Source: Agelas oroides
Taxonomy: Eukaryota > Porifera > Demospongiae > Agelasida > Agelasidae
NCBI GenBank assembly: GCA_949130485.1
Contig: OX422183.1
Coordinates: 19,809,934-19,873,933 of the forward strand
Direction: 5' to 3'
DNA: 64,000 nt
Part shown: positions 7,783 through 17,396 of the stretch, piece after piece
How positions within the stretch are numbered: position 1 is the first letter of the stretch
Layout: each line of letters opens with the position of its first letter
Made by a program: the position numbers and the translations under genes
Notes under the pieces: generated by a model
The model's input: only the letters and a program-made list of their open reading frames with translations
What the model was told of the DNA's origin: nothing
The model's database searches: none

Positions 7783-10551
7783 CTATGGGATGATATTTAG
7801 TCCGTAGGGTTCTATTGTTCTTAAGGCCTTGATCCAAGCACTTTCTCTCTTCTTCAGACTTCTTTGATCTTCTGTGCTTTCAACTGGCTGGACTTGGACG
7901 TCAGAGGGGATGTGGTGGTTCTGTTGGACATGTCTATACAGGCGAGTTTGTACCCAGTTAGCTGGTCTTTTGGTGAACATTTCTCTCAAATGGTTTCTGA
8001 ATCTATTGTGTAAGGGTTGTGTGGTCATTCCTGCATATTGGACTTTACATCTAGTGCATGTTATTACATAGATGACATTCCTTGTTTTACAGCTGATGGT
8101 GTTTGTAATCTTGAGGTTGTGGTATGTACCTTTGGAGGTGCTCTTAATATAAGGTTTGGTATCGAGGGCTCTGCATGTCAAGCAGTTTTTACTGCATCTT
8201 TTGATTAGTGGGGGTGCATTCAGGGCAGGCAGGGGTTCACAAAGGAGAGTGAGGTCTCGGTCAATTTTATATACGATCTTTGAGTCCTCTAGTCTTGCTC
8301 GGGTAAGCTGTTTTCTGATGCTCTTATGGGTTCTAAAGGCTACCGTGGGTCTATTTGGGAAAAGTCTAGAAAGTAGCGGGGATTTCTCGATGAGGTGCCA
8401 GTGTTTAACAAGCAATCTTCTGAGGCGGTGTGTTGGTAAATGCGGTGAATATGTAGTAGTGAAAGTTAGGCGTTCATCTCCAGCGTGTGGTTTGCTTGCT
8501 AGTGTTTTTAGTCTGTCAGGGAATTTAATCCCTCTAATGCTCTCGTCTATGGTCTCTTGCCTATATCCTCTTTTTTTCATATTTTCGACATGCTTCTCTC
8601 TGTGCGTTTGGAATGTAGCTTCGTTTGAGTTCGTTCGGAGGTATCTAAGTAGTTCTCCTTTGATGATACCCCGGCCCGTTCCAGGGGGGTGGGCAGATGA
8701 GGCATGTACATACTGTTGGGTATTGGTGGGCTTGATATGGGTTTTGATATCCAGGATGCCTTCCTTGGCAAATCTCTCCCCTTTGTATAAGCATAGGTCT
8801 AAGAACGTGATTTCGTCTGTTGAAAACTCGGCAGTAAAATTAATGCGCGGGTGTAGGTTGTTGATGCTTTTGATGAACTGTTCCAGGCTTTCTTTCGTGT
8901 CAGTCCACACTAAAAATATATCATCTATGTATCTCTTCCAATGTATGGGGGAGGGGTTTGTTTCAGAAAGGATTCTGGATTCCAGTGCACCCATGAAAAT
9001 GTTAGCATAGGCAGGTGCCATCTTTGTACCCATGGCTGTGCCTTGTTTCTGAATGTAAAATTTATCGTTAAATCTGAAAACATTTTTGTAAAGAATGAGT
9101 TCTAAAAGCTTTTTTAGCCAACTGGTTGGAGGACACAGAGGGTCCTTGTTATCCCAGTTTTCAATGGCTTGAAGCGCAGCGTGAATGCCATCTTCCGTCG
9201 GGATGTTGGTGTACAATGAGGAAACATCCAGGGTACAAAGAATGCAGTCCTTGGGTAATTTAGTGGATTCTATGTATTTAACAAATTCATTTGTGTCTTT
9301 TATGTAGGAGGGGAGTGACTTCGCCAGGGGCTGAAGCCAGTGGTCCAAGTAAGCTGAAATCTTTTCAGTTGGACCATCACAACCTGAGACTATGGGCCTA
9401 GCTGAGGGTGGGTTTTTATGTATCTTTTTTAGGAAGTACATTTCCTGTGTCCTCACCATTCGTGGAGGTAGGAGGTACTCAGCAGTGGGTTTATCTATGT
9501 GTCCCTCTTGGTACATGGATCTAACAGCTTGGGTTACTTCTGCGGCTACTTGTTTAGTCTGGTCTTCCTGAAGCTCATTGTACGTATCTCTATCTGAAAG
9601 ATGCTGTAAACCAGTTTCAATGTATTCCTGTCTATCTTGTATTACAACAGTGGATCCTTTGTCTGCCTTTTTGATGATAATGTCTTTCCTTTTTCTAAGT
9701 TTTCTGAGGGCTATTCGTTGGCGTTGGCTTAGATTGTTTCTAGTCCTATGTGGTTTCAACTTGGTAGCTTCTATCTTGAGGGCATATATATAGTCTTCTA
9801 GGCAATTATTCGTTGATGGGGGGGGTATGTAATTGCTTTGGGGTTTAAATTTCCTTTTCTTTGGCCTGTTTTGCTGAAACTCATATTTAAGCCTAAGGGT
9901 ACGGGCAAATTTGTTTATATCTTTCTGAATGGCAGATGGGTGTGGTATGGGTGGGGTTGGGACAAAACCTAAACCTTTGCTGAGTATCAAAGTCTCCTCT
10001 TTGGTGAGGGTGCAGGAGGACAAATTTACACAGTGGTCATTGTTTTGTACTCTATTTGGTTTTTGTTTATGTTGATTGTTATGATTATACCTTATAAATC
10101 TACGGCATTCTTTACTGTTACTTTTCAAAGGATATTCAGCTTCGTCACTTGAGCGTAGCTCAGGGGGGCTGGCTTGGGGGCTAGTTGGTGTGCCTGTAGT
10201 GGGGGAAGCTTGAGAGACATTAATGGTGGGGGCTTGGTTAGTGGGAATGGAGGTAGAGGTGGAAGAATGAGTGCCATTAGGGGGGGTGGGGGTAGTTTGA
10301 GTGACATGAGGGGTGGGGGGGGTTGTGTGTGCATGTGTGATTGGGTTGGGATATGGTGGTACTGCGGTGGTGGGGGGTGTGGTCTTTTCCTGTGGCACGT
10401 GTGTGCGTGTCGTTGGGTTGGGATGTGGTGGTATTGTGGTGGAGGATATGGTCTCATCCTGTGGTGTGCGGCTTGTTTTCGTGGGAAAGCCGGCTTGTTC
10501 CCACACTTGCCGTTTGGGTGTCGTGGGGATTGAGGGTTTGGTATCCGAACA
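7783..10551 (-). CDS. PLE ORF2: RT plus GIY-YIG, unit 2
   Basis: Intact, same length and motifs as unit 1 (YIDD, C-terminal GIY-YIG, no Met before residue 331). It differs by Leu at 173 and Arg at 736 counted from the GTG at 10506. Open frame begins about 10551. All catalytic residues visible in unit 1 are present. Confidence 0.93.
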   Translation of the reverse strand, partial: CSDTKPSIPTTPKRQVWEQAGFPTKTSRTPQDETISSTTIPPHPNPTTRTHVPQEKTTPPTTAVPPYPNPITHAHTTPPTPHVTQTTPTPPNGTHSSTSTSIPTNQAPTINVSQASPTTGTPTSPQASPPELRSSDEAEYPLKSNSKECRRFIRYNHNNQHKQKPNRVQNNDHCVNLSSCTLTKEETLILSKGLGFVPTPPIPHPSAIQKDINKFARTLRLKYEFQQNRPKKRKFKPQSNYIPPPSTNNCLEDYIYALKIEATKLKPHRTRNNLSQRQRIALRKLRKRKDIIIKKADKGSTVVIQDRQEYIETGLQHLSDRDTYNELQEDQTKQVAAEVTQAVRSMYQEGHIDKPTAEYLLPPRMVRTQEMYFLKKIHKNPPSARPIVSGCDGPTEKISAYLDHWLQPLAKSLPSYIKDTNEFVKYIESTKLPKDCILCTLDVSSLYTNIPTEDGIHAALQAIENWDNKDPLCPPTSWLKKLLELILYKNVFRFNDKFYIQKQGTAMGTKMAPAYANIFMGALESRILSETNPSPIHWKRYIDDIFLVWTDTKESLEQFIKSINNLHPRINFTAEFSTDEITFLDLCLYKGERFAKEGILDIKTHIKPTNTQQYVHASSAHPPGTGRGIIKGELLRYLRTNSNEATFQTHREKHVENMKKRGYRQETIDESIRGIKFPDRLKTLASKPHAGDERLTFTTTYSPHLPTHRLRRLLVKHWHLIEKSPLLSRLFPNRPTVAFRTHKSIRKQLTRARLEDSKIVYKIDRDLTLLCEPLPALNAPPLIKRCSKNCLTCRALDTKPYIKSTSKGTYHNLKITNTISCKTRNVIYVITCTRCKVQYAGMTTQPLHNRFRNHLREMFTKRPANWVQTRLYRHVQQNHHIPSDVQVQPVESTEDQRSLKKRESAWIKALRTIEPYGLNIIP

Positions 10552-11705
10552 TTATTTCTTGAGGCTTTCTTCTCTCTTTTCTCCCTGAGTTGATTTCTTA
10601 ATTTGTTAGCACGGTTTTCAATGGGAGTTATTTTGTTTTCAATGATCTTTGTGAGCCTTTGTTTGTCTTTGATTGAAAGGCTTGAGGCTTCTGCCTTACT
10701 AAACATGCTCTTTTTGGTCGATTCTATCTTAGATTCAATTGTATTGGCTAGGCTCTTATAATGCTCGAGTACCAAGTCTCGTAACCTGTTACCGATTTCG
10801 GTTTGGAGGGATAAGATTTCTTTCCGTAGGTTTGAGTTTTCAAAGTCTGGCACTTGGACTGGCAATTTTATCCTAAATCCTTTCGGAAAAGAGTGTTGGT
10901 TGGCCTGTATGCTTAGAAACTTGGTGTGATGTCTAACTCGTTCCTGTTTGAGCCTAAGGGTGGACAATGCTTGTCTGAGGCTTTCCAAATTTGGGGTGGG
11001 GCTTACTGAGTCTTGCGTGTGGGGACTAGTGTGCGTGTTGGTGGATCCATTGGTGGATGCTGCGGGTTCCCCATTTGTCAGGCTGACAGGCTCTTGCACT
11101 GTACCTGAATTGTCAGAAGTTGGGGTATCGGGTGGGGGAGCGCCAACACTGCTACGCACATCGTAGCTCCCATTTGTTGAGGCAAGGCTCGCATAGTTGT
11201 GTAAATTGTGTCTTCTCCTAATGCGTGGGGATCGTTGAGGGAGAGGGGGGGGTGATGGCCACTTGTTCTGGATTATGCTGGGGGTGGGGCTGAATAGTTC
11301 GATGGATCCGGATAGGGATTCTTCATGCTGGGGGCTAGTGCTATGGGAAGAGGTTAGACTGTTAGTGGGGCTAAGTGGAGGGGGAGGTGGCTGGTCCTGG
11401 GTGGAATCAGGGGTAGGGGCATGGACTGGGCTTGCGGTGGGTGTGGGGCTAAACAGTAAGGGGGAAGGGCTATGGTTAACAGATTCTATACTACTTATAC
11501 AGGGCATGCACGGGGTTACCGAGAGTACCAGCCTAAATTGGCTGTTTGGTGTCTCTTGTATGCTGCTGATGCTGTCATCCTGCGTCTGGGGGGGCTCTGA
11601 CAGTATCTCCGGGGACGTAATCGGTTCCTCGGTGTAGATCTCCCTGGACCGAAGGGCGTATCTCAGGCGAGTAGTATAGTGCAGTAGTTTCAAAAATGAC
11701 GTCAT
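10125..11705 (-). CDS. PLE ORF1, unit 2
   Basis: 526 codons, amino-acid identical to unit 1 as far as I can see. ATG at 11705. Overlaps ORF2 by about 425 nt in the -1 frame. Confidence 0.88.
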   Translation of the reverse strand: MTSFLKLLHYTTRLRYALRSREIYTEEPITSPEILSEPPQTQDDSISSIQETPNSQFRLVLSVTPCMPCISSIESVNHSPSPLLFSPTPTASPVHAPTPDSTQDQPPPPPLSPTNSLTSSHSTSPQHEESLSGSIELFSPTPSIIQNKWPSPPPLPQRSPRIRRRHNLHNYASLASTNGSYDVRSSVGAPPPDTPTSDNSGTVQEPVSLTNGEPAASTNGSTNTHTSPHTQDSVSPTPNLESLRQALSTLRLKQERVRHHTKFLSIQANQHSFPKGFRIKLPVQVPDFENSNLRKEILSLQTEIGNRLRDLVLEHYKSLANTIESKIESTKKSMFSKAEASSLSIKDKQRLTKIIENKITPIENRANKLRNQLREKREKKASRNNVRIPNPQSPRHPNGKCGNKPAFPRKQAAHHRMRPYPPPQYHHIPTQRHAHTCHRKRPHPPPPQYHHIPTQSHMHTQPPPPLMSLKLPPPPLMALILPPLPPFPLTKPPPLMSLKLPPLQAHQLAPKPAPLSYAQVTKLNIL

Positions 11706-11782
11706 ACTGCGGCGCTGCGGTATAGGCTTATTGATGAGGACAGTAGGAGGGGGTTGGCAAAACTTTATTCTCTGCTTAGAGG

Positions 11783-11822
11783 CCCGACGTTTCGCTCATC
11801 TATGGAGAGCTTTTTCAAGGGT
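11783..11822 (-). ncRNA. Hammerhead-like motif, PLE spacer 3
   Basis: Identical to the motif in spacer 1 (GAGCGAAACGTCGGG on the minus strand), inside the 383-bp spacer 11706-12088. Confidence 0.45.
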
Positions 11823-12088
11823 AAGTACAATGAAATGAAACAGCGCTTAAATATAGGTTTGCTTAGTAACAGCGTGTATGATAACTAGCAACGGCGTGTA
11901 TCTAGTGATAGCGTGTTTGCCATGGGAACAGCATGCTATCGTAAACTATGTAAGGCCTAAGGGATACAGCATGTGAAAGGCCTAAAGGGACTTCAAATAC
12001 AAACAAAAAATAATAAGGGAGGTATACTCCAGGGAACGAACCCTGGAGGGACAACAAAACGGGAGCAATGGCAGTAGGTGTAGGGAGG

Positions 12089-14857
12089 CTATGGGATGAT
12101 ATTTAGTCCGTAGGGTTCTATTGTTCTTAAGGCCTTGATCCAAGCACTTTCTCTCTTCTTCAGACTTCTTTGATCTTCTGTGCTTTCAACTGGCTGGACT
12201 TGGACGTCAGAGGGGATGTGGTGGTTCTGTTGGACATGTCTATACAGGCGAGTTTGTACCCAGTTAGCTGGTCTTTTGGTGAACATTTCTCTCAAATGGT
12301 TTCTGAATCTATTGTGTAAGGGTTGTGTGGTCATTCCTGCATATTGGACTTTACATCTAGTGCATGTTATTACATAGATGACATTCCTTGTTTTACAGCT
12401 GATGGTGTTTGTAATCTTGAGGTTGTGGTATGTACCTTTGGAGGTGCTCTTAATATAAGGTTTGGTATCGAGGGCTCTGCATGTCAAGCAGTTTTTACTG
12501 CATCTTTTGATTAGTGGGGGTGCATTCAGGGCAGGCAGGGGTTCACAAAGGAGAGTGAGGTCTCGGTCAATTTTATATATGATCTTTGAGTCCTCTAGTC
12601 TTGCTCGGGTAAGCTGTTTTCTGATGCTCTTATGGGTTCTAAAGGCTACCGTGGGTCTATTTGGGAAAAGTCTAGAAAGTAGCGGGGATTTCTCGATGAG
12701 GTGCCAGTGTTTAACAAGCAATCTTCTGAGGCGGTGTGTTGGTAAATGCGGTGAATATGTAGTAGTGAAAGTTAGGCGTTCATCTCCAGCGTGTGGTTTG
12801 CTTGCTAGTGTTTTTAGTCTGTCAGGGAATTTAATCCCTCTAATGCTCTCGTCTATGGTCTCTTGCCTATATCCTCTTTTTTTCATATTTTCGACATGCT
12901 TCTCTCTGTGCGTTTGGAATGTAGCTTCGTTTGAGTTCGTTCGGAGGTATCTAAGTAGTTCTCCTTTGATGATACCCCGGCCCGTTCCAGGGGGGTGGGC
13001 AGATGAGGCATGTACATACTGTTGGGTATTGGTGGGCTTGATATGGGTTTTGATATCCAGGATGCCTTCCTTGGCAAATCTCTCCCCTTTGTATAAGCAT
13101 AGGTCTAAGAACGTGATTTCGTCTGTTGAAAACTCGGCAGTAAAATTAATGCGCGGGTGTAGGTTGTTGATGCTTTTGATGAACTGTTCCAGGCTTTCTT
13201 TCGTGTCAGTCCACACTAAAAATATATCATCTATGTATCTCTTCCAATGTATGGGGGAGGGGTTTGTTTCAGAAAGGATTCTGGATTCCAGTGCACCCAT
13301 GAAAATGTTAGCATAGGCAGGTGCCATCTTTGTACCCATGGCTGTGCCTTGTTTCTGAATGTAAAATTTATCGTTAAATCTGAAAACATTTTTGTAAAGA
13401 ATGAGTTCTAAAAGCTTTTTTAGCCAACTGGTTGGAGGACACAGAGGGTCCTTGTTATCCCAGTTTTCAATGGCTTGAAGCGCAGCGTGAATGCCATCTT
13501 CCGTCGGGATGTTGGTGTACAATGAGGAAACATCCAGGGTACAAAGAATGCAGTCCTTGGGTAATTTAGTGGATTCTATGTATTTAACAAATTCATTTGT
13601 GTCTTTTATGTAGGAGGGGAGTGACTTCGCCAGGGGCTGAAGCCAGTGGTCCAAGTAAGCTGAAATCTTTTCAGTTGGACCATCACAACCTGAGACTATG
13701 GGCCTAGCTGAGGGTGGGTTTTTATGTATCTTTTTTAGGAAGTACATTTCCTGTGTCCTCACCATTCGTGGAGGTAGGAGGTACTCAGCAGTGGGTTTAT
13801 CTATGTGTCCCTCTTGGTACATGGATCTAACAGCTTGGGTTACTTCTGCGGCTACTTGTTTAGTCTGGTCTTCCTGAAGCTCATTGTACGTATCTCTATC
13901 TGAAAGATGCTGTAAACCAGTTTCAATGTATTCCTGTCTATCTTGTATTACAACAGTGGATCCTTTGTCTGCCTTTTTGATGATAATGTCTTTCCTTTTT
14001 CTAAGTTTTCTGAGGGCTATTCGTTGGCGTTGGCTTAGATTGTTTCTAGTCCTATGTGGTTTCAACTTGGTAGCTTCTATCTTGAGGGCATATATATAGT
14101 CTTCTAGGCAATTATTCGTTGATGGGGGGGGTATGTAATTGCTTTGGGGTTTAAATTTCCTTTTCTTTGGCCTGTTTTGCTGAAACTCATATTTAAGCCT
14201 AAGGGTACGGGCAAATTTGTTTATATCTTTCTGAATGGCAGATGGGTGTGGTATGGGTGGGGTTGGGACAAAACCTAAACCTTTGCTGAGTATCAAAGTC
14301 TCCTCTTTGGTGAGGGTGCAGGAGGACAAATTTACACAGTGGTCATTGTTTTGTACTCTATTTGGTTTTTGTTTATGTTGATTGTTATGATTATACCTTA
14401 TAAATCTACGGCATTCTTTACTGTTACTTTTCAAAGGATATTCAGCTTCGTCACTTGAGCGTAGCTCAGGGGGGCTGGCTTGGGGGCTAGTTGGTGTGCC
14501 TGTAGTGGGGGAAGCTTGAGAGACATTAATGGTGGGGGCTTGGTTAGTGGGAATGGAGGTAGAGGTGGAAGAATGAGTGCCATTAGGGGGGGTGGGGGTA
14601 GTTTGAGTGACATGAGGGGTGGGGGGGGTTGTGTGTGCATGTGTGATTGGGTTGGGATATGGTGGTACTGCGGTGGTGGGGGGTGTGGTCTTTTCCTGTG
14701 GCACGTGTGTGCGTGTCGTTGGGTTGGGATGTGGTGGTATTGTGGTGGAGGATATGGTCTCATCCTGTGGTGTGCGGCTTGTTTTCGTGGGAAAGCCGGC
14801 TTGTTCCCACACTTGCCGTTTGGGTGTCGTGGGGATTGAGGGTTTGGTATCCGAACA
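12089..14857 (-). CDS. PLE ORF2: RT plus GIY-YIG, unit 3
   Basis: Intact, as in units 1 and 2. The only further change I see is Ile for Val in SKIIYK (from a C-to-T change near 12580 on the plus strand). GTG at 14812; open frame from about 14857. Confidence 0.93.
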   Translation of the reverse strand, partial: CSDTKPSIPTTPKRQVWEQAGFPTKTSRTPQDETISSTTIPPHPNPTTRTHVPQEKTTPPTTAVPPYPNPITHAHTTPPTPHVTQTTPTPPNGTHSSTSTSIPTNQAPTINVSQASPTTGTPTSPQASPPELRSSDEAEYPLKSNSKECRRFIRYNHNNQHKQKPNRVQNNDHCVNLSSCTLTKEETLILSKGLGFVPTPPIPHPSAIQKDINKFARTLRLKYEFQQNRPKKRKFKPQSNYIPPPSTNNCLEDYIYALKIEATKLKPHRTRNNLSQRQRIALRKLRKRKDIIIKKADKGSTVVIQDRQEYIETGLQHLSDRDTYNELQEDQTKQVAAEVTQAVRSMYQEGHIDKPTAEYLLPPRMVRTQEMYFLKKIHKNPPSARPIVSGCDGPTEKISAYLDHWLQPLAKSLPSYIKDTNEFVKYIESTKLPKDCILCTLDVSSLYTNIPTEDGIHAALQAIENWDNKDPLCPPTSWLKKLLELILYKNVFRFNDKFYIQKQGTAMGTKMAPAYANIFMGALESRILSETNPSPIHWKRYIDDIFLVWTDTKESLEQFIKSINNLHPRINFTAEFSTDEITFLDLCLYKGERFAKEGILDIKTHIKPTNTQQYVHASSAHPPGTGRGIIKGELLRYLRTNSNEATFQTHREKHVENMKKRGYRQETIDESIRGIKFPDRLKTLASKPHAGDERLTFTTTYSPHLPTHRLRRLLVKHWHLIEKSPLLSRLFPNRPTVAFRTHKSIRKQLTRARLEDSKIIYKIDRDLTLLCEPLPALNAPPLIKRCSKNCLTCRALDTKPYIKSTSKGTYHNLKITNTISCKTRNVIYVITCTRCKVQYAGMTTQPLHNRFRNHLREMFTKRPANWVQTRLYRHVQQNHHIPSDVQVQPVESTEDQRSLKKRESAWIKALRTIEPYGLNIIP

Positions 14858-16011
14858 TTATTTCTTGAGGCTTTCTTCTCTCTTTTCTCCCTGAGTTGAT
14901 TTCTTAATTTGTTAGCACGGTTTTCAATGGGAGTTATTTTGTTTTCAATGATCTTTGTGAGCCTTTGTTTGTCTTTGATTGAAAGGCTTGAGGCTTCTGC
15001 CTTACTAAACATGCTCTTTTTGGTCGATTCTATCTTAGATTCAATTGTATTGGCTAGGCTCTTATAATGCTCGAGTACCAAGTCTCGTAACCTGTTACCG
15101 ATTTCGGTTTGGAGGGATAAGATTTCTTTCCGTAGGTTTGAGTTTTCAAAGTCTGGCACTTGGACTGGCAATTTTATCCTAAATCCTTTCGGAAAAGAGT
15201 GTTGGTTGGCCTGTATGCTTAGAAACTTGGTGTGATGTCTAACTCGTTCCTGTTTGAGCCTAAGGGTGGACAATGCTTGTCTGAGGCTTTCCAAATTTGG
15301 GGTGGGGCTTACTGAGTCTTGCGTGTGGGGACTAGTGTGCGTGTTGGTGGATCCATTGGTGGATGCTGCGGGTTCCCCATTTGTCAGGCTGACAGGCTCT
15401 TGCACTGTACCTGAATTGTCAGAAGTTGGGGTATCGGGTGGGGGAGCGCCAACACTGCTACGCACATCGTAGCTCCCATTTGTTGAGGCAAGGCTCGCAT
15501 AGTTGTGTAAATTGTGTCTTCTCCTAATGCGTGGGGATCGTTGAGGGAGAGGGGGGGGTGATGGCCACTTGTTCTGGATTATGCTGGGGGTGGGGCTGAA
15601 TAGTTCGATGGATCCGGATAGGGATTCTTCATGCTGGGGGCTAGTGCTATGGGAAGAGGTTAGACTGTTAGTGGGGCTAAGTGGAGGGGGAGGTGGCTGG
15701 TCCTGGGTGGAATCAGGGGTAGGGGCATGGACTGGGCTTGCGGTGGGTGTGGGGCTAAACAGTAAGGGGGAAGGGCTATGGTTAACAGATTCTATACTAC
15801 TTATACAGGGCATGCACGGGGTTACCGAGAGTACCAGCCTAAATTGGCTGTTTGGTGTCTCTTGTATGCTGCTGATGCTGTCATCCTGCGTCTGGGGGGG
15901 CTCTGACAGTATCTCCGGGGACGTAATCGGTTCCTCGGTGTAGATCTCCCTGGACCGAAGGGCGTATCTCAGGCGAGTAGTATAGTGCAGTAGTTTCAAA
16001 AATGACGTCAT
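14431..16011 (-). CDS. PLE ORF1, unit 3 (most upstream full unit)
   Basis: 526 codons with the same ATG and overlap as the other units. It is preceded by a spacer (16012-16368) that lacks 26 bp present in the other spacers, apparently by deletion between GGCCTAAGGGA and GGCCTAAAGGGA. Confidence 0.88.
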   Translation of the reverse strand: MTSFLKLLHYTTRLRYALRSREIYTEEPITSPEILSEPPQTQDDSISSIQETPNSQFRLVLSVTPCMPCISSIESVNHSPSPLLFSPTPTASPVHAPTPDSTQDQPPPPPLSPTNSLTSSHSTSPQHEESLSGSIELFSPTPSIIQNKWPSPPPLPQRSPRIRRRHNLHNYASLASTNGSYDVRSSVGAPPPDTPTSDNSGTVQEPVSLTNGEPAASTNGSTNTHTSPHTQDSVSPTPNLESLRQALSTLRLKQERVRHHTKFLSIQANQHSFPKGFRIKLPVQVPDFENSNLRKEILSLQTEIGNRLRDLVLEHYKSLANTIESKIESTKKSMFSKAEASSLSIKDKQRLTKIIENKITPIENRANKLRNQLREKREKKASRNNVRIPNPQSPRHPNGKCGNKPAFPRKQAAHHRMRPYPPPQYHHIPTQRHAHTCHRKRPHPPPPQYHHIPTQSHMHTQPPPPLMSLKLPPPPLMALILPPLPPFPLTKPPPLMSLKLPPLQAHQLAPKPAPLSYAQVTKLNIL

Positions 16012-16567
16012 ACTGCGGCGCTGCGGTATAGGCTTATTGATGAGGACAGTAGGAGGGGGTTGGCAAAACTTTATTCTCTGCTTAGAGGCCCGACGTTTCG
16101 CTCATCTATGGAGAGCTTTTTCAAGGGTAAGTACAATGAAATGAAACAGCGCTTAAATATAGGTTTGCTTAGTAACAGCGTGTATGATAACTAGCAACGG
16201 CGTGTATCTAGTGATAGCGTGTTTGCCATGGGAACAGCATGCTATCGTAAACTATGTAAGGCCTAAGGGACTTCAAATACAAACAAAAAATAATAAGGGA
16301 GGTATACTCCAGGGAACGAACCCTGGAGGGACAACAAAACGGGAGCAATGGCAGTAGGTGTAGGGAGGCTATGGGATGATATTTAGTCCGTAGGGTTCTA
16401 TTGTTCTTAAGGCCTTGATCCAAGCACTTTCTCTCTTCTTCAGACTTCTTTGATCTTCTGTGCTTTCAACTGGCTGGACTTGGACGTCAGAGGGGATGTG
16501 GTGGTTCTGTTGGACATGTCTATACAGGCGAGTTTGTACCCAGTTAGCTGGTCTTTTGGTGAACATT
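16012..16567 (-). mobile_element. PLE 5' partial copy (pseudo-LTR): ORF2 tail plus spacer
   Basis: Upstream edge of the array. The last 65 codons of ORF2 (16369-16566, starting MFTKRPANW) keep the end of the GIY-YIG domain but not its core. They are followed by a spacer with the hammerhead-like motif at 16089-16128 and a 26-bp deletion. Homology stops at GAACATT (16561-16567), after which host coding sequence resumes. A short upstream partial copy is the expected PLE pseudo-LTR arrangement. Confidence 0.85.
16089..16128 (-). ncRNA. Hammerhead-like motif, upstream pseudo-LTR
   Basis: Same sequence as in spacers 1 and 3. It is the first motif that array-wide minus-strand transcription would meet. 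Confidence 0.42.
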
Positions 16568-16568
16568 A

Positions 16569-16794
16569 ATTAAGGAGGAGGTGTCAGAGTATCGGAGAAA
16601 AGCAAAAGTCATAGCACGAGCAAATCAGCTGACTCGTCGATACAAGAAACTGAAGCGAAAGAGCAACACAGGATGTCCAATACAACCCAAACGACTAAGA
16701 CTAAAGGATGATCCCTTCAATGCAGCAACAAGACCTAGTGTGGGTCGCCCTAAAAGCAAAAAGGCAGACACGAATAAGAAAACGACTGGTACAG
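16569..16794 (+). CDS. SWIM/CXXC/OTU element protein, basic linker exon
   Basis: Continues the interrupted reading frame after the PLE (IKEEVSEYRRKAK...), same frame as the SWIM part at 2504. It is rich in Lys/Arg (RRYKKLKRK, RPKSKK) and looks like a nuclear-localisation or DNA-binding linker. It ends ACAG|GTATGA, phase 1. An ATG start is not available, as expected for an internal exon. Confidence 0.7.
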
Positions 16795-16879
16795 GTATGA
16801 GTCACCCCATCTATCACCAGTATTTTCCTTCAACCTTCTTACTTTTTCATGCGTTTGGCTATCAATAATTCTTTTGCAG

Positions 16880-16944
16880 GTAACAGTAATATTGCATTCG
16901 AGCACCAAGAATTGGATGCATTACCCAAGATTGAAAGCAACAAG
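16880..16944 (+). CDS. Linker exon 2 of SWIM/CXXC/OTU protein
   Basis: 65 bp between TTTTGCAG and GTACCT. Reads NSNIAFEHQELDALPKIESNK. Phase 1 in, phase 0 out, matching both neighbours across an 85-bp intron. Confidence 0.7.
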
Positions 16945-17014
16945 GTACCTTTCTTTTCACCCTAGTAGTATTGTTGATAAAATCGGTTCACATATCAATG
17001 TTTCTTTTGCACAG

Positions 17015-17072
17015 GAAATGACTGATCTCCCCAGCAGCATTACCACTTTGGCACAAAGTCAGCTTAAACCAG
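17015..17072 (+). CDS. Linker exon 3 of SWIM/CXXC/OTU protein
   Basis: 58 bp between GCACAG and GTACCT. Reads EMTDLPSSITTLAQSQLKP, ending in phase 1. The phase agrees with the CXXC exon that follows. Confidence 0.7.
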
Positions 17073-17247
17073 GTACCTTACACATACATGTAGGTACACA
17101 CAATCAACAGTCTAGTGCAGACATCCTTGGGACCAAAATATGTAAGGTGTCTTCATTTTAGGAGGAGATTAGGATCATGAAGTTGGACATAGTCGAATGT
17201 CCTTAATTCTAGCATGTCCTTCAAAAGGGATTGATTATGCTACTCAG

Positions 17248-17396
17248 GAACCAAAAAAAGATGTGGTCAGTGCAGGGCATGCAAGAGTGTGGATTGTGGT
17301 CAGTGCCGATACTGCTTGGATAAGAAGAAGTTTGGTGGGCACAACCGGCTAAAACAATGCTGCATCCACAGTGTAATACCTACAATACTTCTTTGA
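17248..17396 (+). CDS. CXXC zinc-finger exon
   Basis: Follows acceptor CTACTCAG and joins in phase (G plus GA). RCGQCRACKSVDCGQCRYC then KFGGHNRLKQCC matches the zf-CXXC pattern CxxCxxC...CxxCxxC...KFGG...C known from CpG-binding proteins such as CFP1, KMT2 and DNMT1. All eight expected cysteines are visible. The frame ends at TGA 17394-17396, shortly after the finger. The domain predicts binding to unmethylated CpG DNA. Within a transposon it could direct integration or evade methylation, but that is inference. Three consecutive matching intron phases support a genuinely spliced gene. Confidence 0.8.

Larger units (their letters stand above)
2503..16567 (-). mobile_element. Tandem array of a Penelope-like retroelement (3 full units plus two partial)
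   Basis: A 4,306-bp unit repeats head to tail on the minus strand. ORF2 stops fall at 3477, 7783 and 12089, and ORF1 starts at 7399, 11705 and 16011. At the transcriptional upstream end (16012-16567) only the last 65 codons of ORF2 plus the spacer remain. At the downstream end (2503-3093) ORF1 is cut after 197 codons. RT plus GIY-YIG in one ORF, and partial tandem copies (pseudo-LTR structure), are established PLE hallmarks. I found only a few substitutions among units, so amplification or homogenisation was recent. The flanks carry AAG at both junctions (2502-2504 region and 16572-16574), a possible short target-site duplication. The array interrupts the coding sequence of another transposon. 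Confidence 0.93.
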
